From assembly GCF_030512175.1 (NCBI RefSeq), contig NZ_JAULBL010000002.1:1486149-1550148 (forward strand): DNA of 64,000 nucleotides, given 5' to 3'. Position numbers and translations under genes: made by a program. The notes below the pieces were generated by a model, which worked only from the letters and a program-made list of their open reading frames with translations, did not search any database and was not told the origin of the DNA. Shown piece by piece: positions 59,115 to 64,000 of the stretch (the stretch's first letter is position 1; each line of letters opens with the position of its first letter). The DNA is from Paeniglutamicibacter sulfureus. Lineage in GTDB: Bacteria > Actinomycetota > Actinomycetes > Actinomycetales > Micrococcaceae.

Positions 59115-60603
59115 CTTCTTCTTTCTCCGGGGCAATGGGGATTTCAATGACGAAGGTCGAGCCAACGCCCACATCGGAGCTGACCCCGATGCTTCCTCCG
59201 TGTGCTCCGGCAATCGCCGAGACGATGTTCAGCCCCAGTCCGGAACCCTCTGTGCGTTTGGAATTGTGGCCACGGCCAAAGCGTTCGAAAATTCGCTCCT
59301 GGTCAGTCACTGCGATCCCGACTCCCTCGTCGCGGACCCAGAACCGCAGGACCTCGTTGCCGGAGTCCGTCGTGATGTTGGTTCCCATGGTAATTGTGGA
59401 CCCGTCGGCGGAAAACTTGACGGCGTTGGAGCACAATTGCAGCATCGCCTGGGTGATGCGCTGTGGATCGACATCGGCAGTGGCCTCGACCCTGTGGCCG
59501 ATCCTCCAGACACGGTCGCCGAGCGGACGCGCCTTGTCCAACAAGTCGTCGAGCAGGGTGCCGATGTTCGTGGCGGCAGGCTGGACGAAGTCGACCCTGT
59601 TGGAGTTCGCCAGGGTGACCAGGTCGTTGATGAGGAAGGACATTCGGTCCAGTTCCGCCAGCGCGATGTCCCGTGACTGGTTGACGTCTTCTGGATCCAA
59701 GGGGTCCATGAGCTCAAGGTGCCCCTGCACGATGGTCACCGGCGTTCTGAGCTCGTGGCCCACGTCGTCAAGGAGCTGGCGCTGGGAAACCATGGCGTTC
59801 TCCACGCGGTCCAGCATGGCGTTGACCGTCATCGTGAGTTCGGCGAGGTCGTCGCGTCCGACCACTTTGATGCGCTGGGACAGGTCCGATTCGGAAATCT
59901 TCCGGGCGGTGTCGCGCAGCAGGGCCACGGGGCGCAGGAACCTGCCCACCAGCAACCAGCCGGCCGCTCCTGCCACCAGCAAGATGGCAAGGCCGACCGC
60001 CACATACATGAGGAAGCCGCGATTCAGGGCCTGCTGCTCGGCGGTGTAGTCGTAGGCAAGGAACAGGTGGGCAGGTGGTTGGGGCTGGGCGAGGGTCAGC
60101 GGAATGCTCACCACGCGATAGGTGGCCTTGGCAGTGGGCACCGTTTGGAGCATGACCCTTTCGTCCGGGGCGGAGTTCACCGCCCAGGCGATGAATTCCG
60201 GGTCGTTTTCCGGGCGCAGCTGGACGATCTCGGGGGCGGTCCACCGCACGTCGTTGTTGACCATGCTCAGCATGCCCTCGTGCTTGGCCGGCAGGGTCTG
60301 CTGCATGGCGGTGTACAGCAGGGCCTCGGCCGTGAGCGGCGCGGAAGCGGTTGCCGATTCGGAACTGCGGGCGGCCAGCACCTGGAATTCCTGGACGCTG
60401 CGCTTGAGCGAGTCGTCGATGCGGGCGTCCATGGTGCGAACCTGCAGGAGATAGACCACGGTGCCCGTGACGGCGAACGCCAAGGTGATCAGTCCAAGCA
60501 TGCCCGCAAGCACGCGGGTGCGCACGGAGAACCCTCGCCGGGCAACGCGTGTGCTGGCGAAGAACCTTGCCAGATGCCGGGCGAGTCGGGTGATCCTAGT
60601 CAT
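59092..60603 (-). CDS. Sensor histidine kinase
   Basis: 503 residues. Two membrane helices (VLAGMLGLITLAFAVTGTVVYLL and GFLMYVAVGLAILLVAGAAGWLL) enclose an extracytoplasmic sensor domain of about 135 residues without a recognised ligand site. HAMP follows (RPVALLRDTARKISESDLSQRI), then the phosphorylated His in DDVGHELRTPVTIVQGH, the N box MLQLCSNAVKFSADG, G1 VRDEGVGI and G2 EGSGLGLNIV. ATG 60603 overlaps the stop of the upstream gene by 8 bases. Two or three alternative ATG codons lie just upstream inside the repeat that encodes its neighbour's Asp tail. Confidence 0.92.
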   Translation of the reverse strand: MTRITRLARHLARFFASTRVARRGFSVRTRVLAGMLGLITLAFAVTGTVVYLLQVRTMDARIDDSLKRSVQEFQVLAARSSESATASAPLTAEALLYTAMQQTLPAKHEGMLSMVNNDVRWTAPEIVQLRPENDPEFIAWAVNSAPDERVMLQTVPTAKATYRVVSIPLTLAQPQPPAHLFLAYDYTAEQQALNRGFLMYVAVGLAILLVAGAAGWLLVGRFLRPVALLRDTARKISESDLSQRIKVVGRDDLAELTMTVNAMLDRVENAMVSQRQLLDDVGHELRTPVTIVQGHLELMDPLDPEDVNQSRDIALAELDRMSFLINDLVTLANSNRVDFVQPAATNIGTLLDDLLDKARPLGDRVWRIGHRVEATADVDPQRITQAMLQLCSNAVKFSADGSTITMGTNITTDSGNEVLRFWVRDEGVGIAVTDQERIFERFGRGHNSKRTEGSGLGLNIVSAIAGAHGGSIGVSSDVGVGSTFVIEIPIAPEKEEDEPNTDH

Positions 60604-60973
60604 CGTCGTCATCCGACTCTTCGAAGTCATCATCGTCGTCATCGTCGTCGTCCACAGAGGACGGGGGAAGCGGCTTGACGGGTGCCGATTTGCTGGGCAG
60701 GACCGGCGGCTTTGGCGAAGGCTTGACGGAGGGCTTGGACGGGGGCTTCGACGATTTGGTGGGCGAGGGAGCGGTTGGCTTCGGCTTGGGAGTGGGAGTC
60801 ACGGACGAGGGCGACGGGTTGGACGGTGTCGGACCCTCGTCGACGGTGATTGCCGGGCCCAGATTGACAGCAGGGGGAGCAGTGAGTCCCAGCGCCACCA
60901 CATAGGTCCCCAGCCCCAAGGTCAAGAACACCGCCAGCCAGGCCACGATCTTGCCAGTTTTTCCCAATCCCAT
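60596..60973 (-). CDS. Small membrane protein with an aspartate-rich C-terminal tail
   Basis: 125 residues. A positively charged start and one helix (IVAWLAVFLTLGLGTYVVALG) suggest N-in, C-out topology. A Pro/Ser/Lys-rich spacer of about 65 residues (with PKPKPTAPSPTK and KPSVKPSPKPP) carries the last 20 residues outward; 16 of these are Asp or Glu, including a run of nine Asp. Such a tail would bind divalent cations and could act as an accessory to the kinase, with which it overlaps. ATG 60973 follows a CATACT -10 by 7 bases; GTG 60979 is the alternative. No homologous family is recognised. Confidence 0.75.
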   Translation of the reverse strand: MGLGKTGKIVAWLAVFLTLGLGTYVVALGLTAPPAVNLGPAITVDEGPTPSNPSPSSVTPTPKPKPTAPSPTKSSKPPSKPSVKPSPKPPVLPSKSAPVKPLPPSSVDDDDDDDDDFEESDDDDD

Positions 60974-60980
60974 GCCCACT

Positions 60981-61014
60981 AGTATGGCTGAGAATGATGA
61001 GACCCAAATGAGAA
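60981..61014 (-). promoter_or_regulatory. Promoter and repeated boxes of the two-component operon
   Basis: On the minus strand CATACT (60986-60981) is a -10 placed 7 bases before ATG 60973. Plus-strand bases 60989-61014 read TGAGAATGATGAG followed by ACCCAAATGAGAA. The two ATGAGA units are 11 bases apart, about one helical turn, and cover the -35 position. This is typical of OmpR-family direct-repeat sites and suggests autoregulation. Confidence 0.5.
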
Positions 61015-61198
61015 GGGTGAAACGGCCGGGTCGAACCGGGAGGGATCACTCACCACGTGGCATCGGGACGCCCATTGCTGGATCTCCGCGCCCGGCATCA
61101 GCGCACGGGGTGTGACCATGCATTTTTACGCCTTGACAGTGGTGCCTCGAAGGCCGAACCTAAAGCATGGGGAACCGCCGGGTATCGCGAGGCCACGG

Positions 61199-62014
61199 AT
61201 GAACGGGCTGGACGATGCACAGCGCGAGTGGACGGGCCGTGGAATGAGCACCTGTGGCGGAGGCAACTGGTTTTGGCGCGGATGGCTGAACATGGTCCAG
61301 GCCGGACCTTCGTTGTTCCAAGGCCACCGCATCGTCAAGAACCTGCCTGGCCTTCAAGGGGCGATTGGTCCCAACAACGGCTTTGTTGACGTGCACGGAA
61401 CCGGCGGGGAACCCTGTCGTCTGCTGGTCATCGGGGAATCCACCGTTGCCGGGACCGGTGCCCCAACGCACGCACTCGCGCTGACCGGTCAGCTGGCCGT
61501 GGGGCTCTCGGACCGGCGTCGTCTGCCGGTGGCCTGGGAAGCCCAAGGCGCCAACGGTGCCACCTTGGAACGCATCGTCAGCGAACTTCTGGAGCTGGTT
61601 CGGCAACCTGACCCGGACGTCGTGGTGTTGGTTGCCGGTGCAAATGACGCCATGGCCGGGAGAAGTTCCGCACACTGGCGCCGGGACCTGCGCAGGGTCC
61701 TGGAGGTCTTCATGGATTCGGGCAGGCACCGGGAAATCGTCGTCGCGGGAGTGCCGCCCTTCAGGTATTTTCCCGCGCTGCCGGTGCCGTTGAACGCATT
61801 TCTTGAACGCCGGGCCGGCCGCCTGGACGCGGCGTCGGCGCAGGTATGTGCCGAATTGGGCTTGGCCTTTGTGTCTTTCGCCGACGATCCGCCGCTGGGG
61901 GAGGCCTTCTTTGCCGCCGACCGCTTCCATCCCTCGGTGGCAGGGTATGGGCACTGGGCTGCTTTTCTGCTCGATGCGCTGAATGGGCCCCGTCCGGAAG
62001 ACACCTTGCCATGA
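61199..62014 (+). CDS. SGNH/GDSL-type hydrolase
   Basis: 271 residues. Block I is LLVIGESTVAGTGA with the nucleophilic Ser in GEST, replacing the usual GDS. Block III is VLVAGANDAMAG (GxND), and block V is AADRFHPSVAGYGHWA with the catalytic Asp and His. A substrate, probably an ester of a lipid or sugar, cannot be specified. There is no cleavable signal peptide. ATG 61199 was chosen because GAGG at 61189-61192 is well spaced; ATG 61244 is close to where conservation starts. It is divergent from the two-component operon. Confidence 0.82.
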   Translation: MNGLDDAQREWTGRGMSTCGGGNWFWRGWLNMVQAGPSLFQGHRIVKNLPGLQGAIGPNNGFVDVHGTGGEPCRLLVIGESTVAGTGAPTHALALTGQLAVGLSDRRRLPVAWEAQGANGATLERIVSELLELVRQPDPDVVVLVAGANDAMAGRSSAHWRRDLRRVLEVFMDSGRHREIVVAGVPPFRYFPALPVPLNAFLERRAGRLDAASAQVCAELGLAFVSFADDPPLGEAFFAADRFHPSVAGYGHWAAFLLDALNGPRPEDTLP

Positions 62015-62031
62015 GCCTCGCCACCGAAGAC

Positions 62032-62079
62032 AGCGGAGGCCCGTTTCCGCCCCGAGGGGGGGAAAAACGGGCCTCCGCT
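62032..62079. terminator. Bidirectional terminator between hydrolase and TPP enzyme genes
   Basis: AGCGGAGGCCCGTTT at 62032-62046 pairs with AAACGGGCCTCCGCT at 62065-62079. Confidence 0.8.
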
Positions 62080-62093
62080 GATTCGAAGCCGGT

Positions 62094-63770
62094 TTAGTAG
62101 GCCTTGACGCGCTGTTCCACGATCAGGTGGATCAGGGCGAACTGGCCCTTCTCGTCAATGGCCGTCAGGGCGGCCTCAAGTGCAGCCGGGATGTCGCTGT
62201 CGTTTTCGACCCGCACACCGAATCCGCCAAAGGCCTGGGCCATGAGCGCGAAATCCGGGTTCTTGAGCTGGGTGCCCGAGATGCGTTCGGGGTAGTGGCG
62301 TTCCTGGTGCGTGCGGATGGTTCCGTACTCCTGATTGTCCATCACGATGACCAGCGGGGTGGCGCCGTACTGCGCGGCGGTGGCCAGTTCCTGGCCGTTC
62401 ATCAGGAACTCCCCGTCGCCCGCAATGGTGACCACGCGGCGGCCCGGGAAGTTCAGCGACGCGGCAATGGCCGAGGGCACCGAGTAGCCCATGGATCCGT
62501 TGCGTGCCGAAATCATCGAGGCGTATTCCTCGGTCGGGAAGTAGCGGTGTGCCCAGTTGGTGTGCTCGCCGGCGCCAAGGGTGATCATGGCGTCCTGCGG
62601 CAAGCCCGCCACCAAGTTGGCCATCATGGTGTCCATGCGGGCAGGGCCTTCGGACGGCGTGGCGGCGGGCAACGCTGCAAAATTTTCCTGCTCGGCCCGC
62701 ATGCGATCGGTGAAGGACTTCCATTCCGGCTTGCCGGCGAAGTCCATCATGACCAGGTCCCGGACGAAGACATCGGGCTTGGACACGATCTGGTGGGAGA
62801 CCGGGCCCGAGCGGCCGCGCAGGGACGGGTCGATGGTGACCAGGAAGTTCTTCTTGGTCCAGTCCTGGCGCACCAGGAAGCCATCGGTGATCACGTCGCC
62901 AGGGACGGTGCCGACGAAGATCAGGAGGTCGGTTTCCTCGAGCAGGTCATAGGTGGGCTTGGGACGTCCGTAGCCGATGGGCCCGACGTAGGACGGGGAG
63001 CTGAAGGGAATGTTGCCCTCGCAGCGCCATTCAACGGCGGCCGGCAGGTGGTGCTCTTCCAGCCAAGCGGTCAGGGCGGTGGAACCCTCCTGGGTCCAGT
63101 CGTTGCCGCCGAGCACGAACAGCGGCTTGGAGGATTCCTCGAGTGCCGACTTGAGTTCTTTCCAGTCGGTCACCGTCATGCCTCCGGTGGCCACCGGGAT
63201 GACCGGGTGCAGGGTGGGCTCGACCATTTCACGGATGATGTCCTCGGGAAGCCCGACAACCACTGGACCGGGACGACCGCTCATGGCGGCGAACATGGCT
63301 TCGGCGACGATCTCCGAGGCCCGCTCTGCGTGGTCAAGGACCATGACGCGCTTGGCGCCGGTGTCGAACCAGCCCTTGATGTCGAATTCCTGGAAGGCTT
63401 CGCGGTCACGGTGGGCAAAGGGGATCAGGCCCACGAAGAGCACCATCGGTGTGGAGTCCTGCCAGGCGGTGTGCAGGCCAACATGTGCGTTGGCGGCACC
63501 GGGTCCGCGGGTGACCATGGCGATGCCCGGACGCTGGTGCATCTTGCCGTCGGCCTCGGCCATGTATGCGGCGCCGCCTTCGTGGCGGCAGACGACGGTT
63601 TCAATGGGGGAGTGGTGCAGTCCGTCCAGTACATCAAGGTAGCTTTCCCCGGGGATCACATAGGTGCGTTCCACGCCGTGGGCGACCAGGGTATCGACAA
63701 TGATGTGCCCGGCCGACTTCTTGTTCGTGGCCTGGGCATCGGGGAGTGCTTCTAGTGTTTGGGCGCTCAT
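62094..63770 (-). CDS. Thiamine-diphosphate-dependent enzyme (acetolactate synthase-like)
   Basis: 558 residues in the three-domain decarboxylase layout. The N-terminal PYR domain has YVIPGESYLDVLDGL and the activating Glu in VVCRHEGGAAYMAEADGK. The middle domain (about 200-345) has GGNDW. The C-terminal PP domain has the metal/ThDP motif IAGDGEFLMNGQELATAAQY and MDNQEYGTIR. The family includes acetolactate synthase, benzoylformate and phenylpyruvate decarboxylases and sulfoacetaldehyde acetyltransferase; the reaction cannot be fixed. No ilvN-like small subunit lies beside it, so it is probably not the biosynthetic enzyme. ATG 63770 follows AGGAG. Confidence 0.85.
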   Translation of the reverse strand: MSAQTLEALPDAQATNKKSAGHIIVDTLVAHGVERTYVIPGESYLDVLDGLHHSPIETVVCRHEGGAAYMAEADGKMHQRPGIAMVTRGPGAANAHVGLHTAWQDSTPMVLFVGLIPFAHRDREAFQEFDIKGWFDTGAKRVMVLDHAERASEIVAEAMFAAMSGRPGPVVVGLPEDIIREMVEPTLHPVIPVATGGMTVTDWKELKSALEESSKPLFVLGGNDWTQEGSTALTAWLEEHHLPAAVEWRCEGNIPFSSPSYVGPIGYGRPKPTYDLLEETDLLIFVGTVPGDVITDGFLVRQDWTKKNFLVTIDPSLRGRSGPVSHQIVSKPDVFVRDLVMMDFAGKPEWKSFTDRMRAEQENFAALPAATPSEGPARMDTMMANLVAGLPQDAMITLGAGEHTNWAHRYFPTEEYASMISARNGSMGYSVPSAIAASLNFPGRRVVTIAGDGEFLMNGQELATAAQYGATPLVIVMDNQEYGTIRTHQERHYPERISGTQLKNPDFALMAQAFGGFGVRVENDSDIPAALEAALTAIDEKGQFALIHLIVEQRVKAY

Positions 63771-63933
63771 GGCAGTTACTCCTTGTGGTCACCGTGGCAT
63801 ACGGGACTTATGTTGCTAAGCGGGCACGTCTTTGTGCCGCGCCGTGGTCGAACGAGATCTCAAGTTTCAGCAAATGTACATGATGTCCGCCACTTGCCCG
63901 CAGAATGCAACGAAACGCATCTGTCACATTGGG

Positions 63934-63946
63934 TTGTTGATCACAA
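63934..63946. promoter_or_regulatory. Possible GntR-type operator upstream of the TPP enzyme
   Basis: TTGT-TGATC-ACAA is an inverted repeat resembling TnGT-N3-ACnA sites of FadR-type GntR regulators. It lies about 165 bases upstream of the start codon. The rest of 63771-64000 holds nothing else I can identify. Confidence 0.3.
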
Positions 63947-64000
63947 TGACTTGTTTTTCGCCCAATCCCCGGCGGCATGCTTCGCGTTGGGTTCGATGGG

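Noticed and set aside
62127-63755. Plus-strand ORF of 542 codons opposite the TPP enzyme
   Set aside because: Shadow of the TPP enzyme gene, rich in Gly/Val/His/Asp without motifs.

Overview
The window is high-GC actinobacterial DNA. Gene order and protein sequences point to the Micrococcaceae (Arthrobacter sensu lato). The evidence is a ppx / TIM-barrel / proC block, an actinobacterial cytochrome c maturation cluster (histidine phosphatase, TlpA, CcdA, ResB, CcsB), menaquinone genes, a Lys-rich-tailed TopA, an actinobacterial bS22 and a desferrioxamine-type siderophore operon with a DtxR/IdeR iron box. Gene spacing is tight and many starts appear leaderless: a TANNNT -10 hexamer lies 6-8 bases upstream of the start codon.

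Layout. 1-8984 is housekeeping: acetyltransferase, two-domain methyltransferase, ArsR-type regulator, topA, ppx, TIM-barrel protein and proC. 9071-10092 is an IS982-family insertion with an in-frame amber codon in its transposase; it sits on the ktrA stop codon and is flanked by CTAG. 10093-12196 is the KtrAB potassium uptake pair. 12407-17166 holds acuC, an ArsR regulator, glutamate dehydrogenase and a DAHP synthase preceded by a leader peptide and hairpins that look like an aromatic amino acid attenuator. 17358-19894 holds a BldC-like protein, bS22, a HAD phosphatase, a glutaredoxin-like protein and the redox repressor Rex. 21008-25748 is the cytochrome c cluster. 26109-26182 is an initiator tRNA, followed by a possible 29-residue small ORF.

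26634-32279 carries small membrane proteins and menA, menE and menB, with an AtoE-type transporter between menA and menE. 32649-38923 carries an asparagine-type permease, an MHS transporter and a thiolase / enoyl-CoA hydratase / 3-hydroxyacyl-CoA dehydrogenase operon for CoA-thioester degradation. 39092-41485 holds a haem-monooxygenase-like protein, a tyrosine phosphatase, an acetyltransferase and a lipoprotein. 41613-46893 is the siderophore operon desA-desB-desCD, with acyltransferase and synthetase fused. 47381-52882 holds a reductase, an ABC-F ATPase, a membrane protein, a RIO1 kinase and a secreted protein. 52898-55579 is a PaaI-like thioesterase diverging from paaZ.

57227-60973 contains a secreted PVSPVTAQ-repeat protein and a small membrane protein with an Asp-rich tail in an operon with a histidine kinase and response regulator. 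Both promoters carry GAGAATG / ATGAGAA elements, suggesting one regulon. The window ends with an SGNH hydrolase and a thiamine-diphosphate enzyme. The points of most interest are the attenuator at 15791-15943, the Asp-tail two-component operon, the upstream ORFs overlapping the ABC-F and RIO1 genes, and the mirrored leaderless promoters at 27075-27120. Everything here rests on reading the sequence; no database search was possible.
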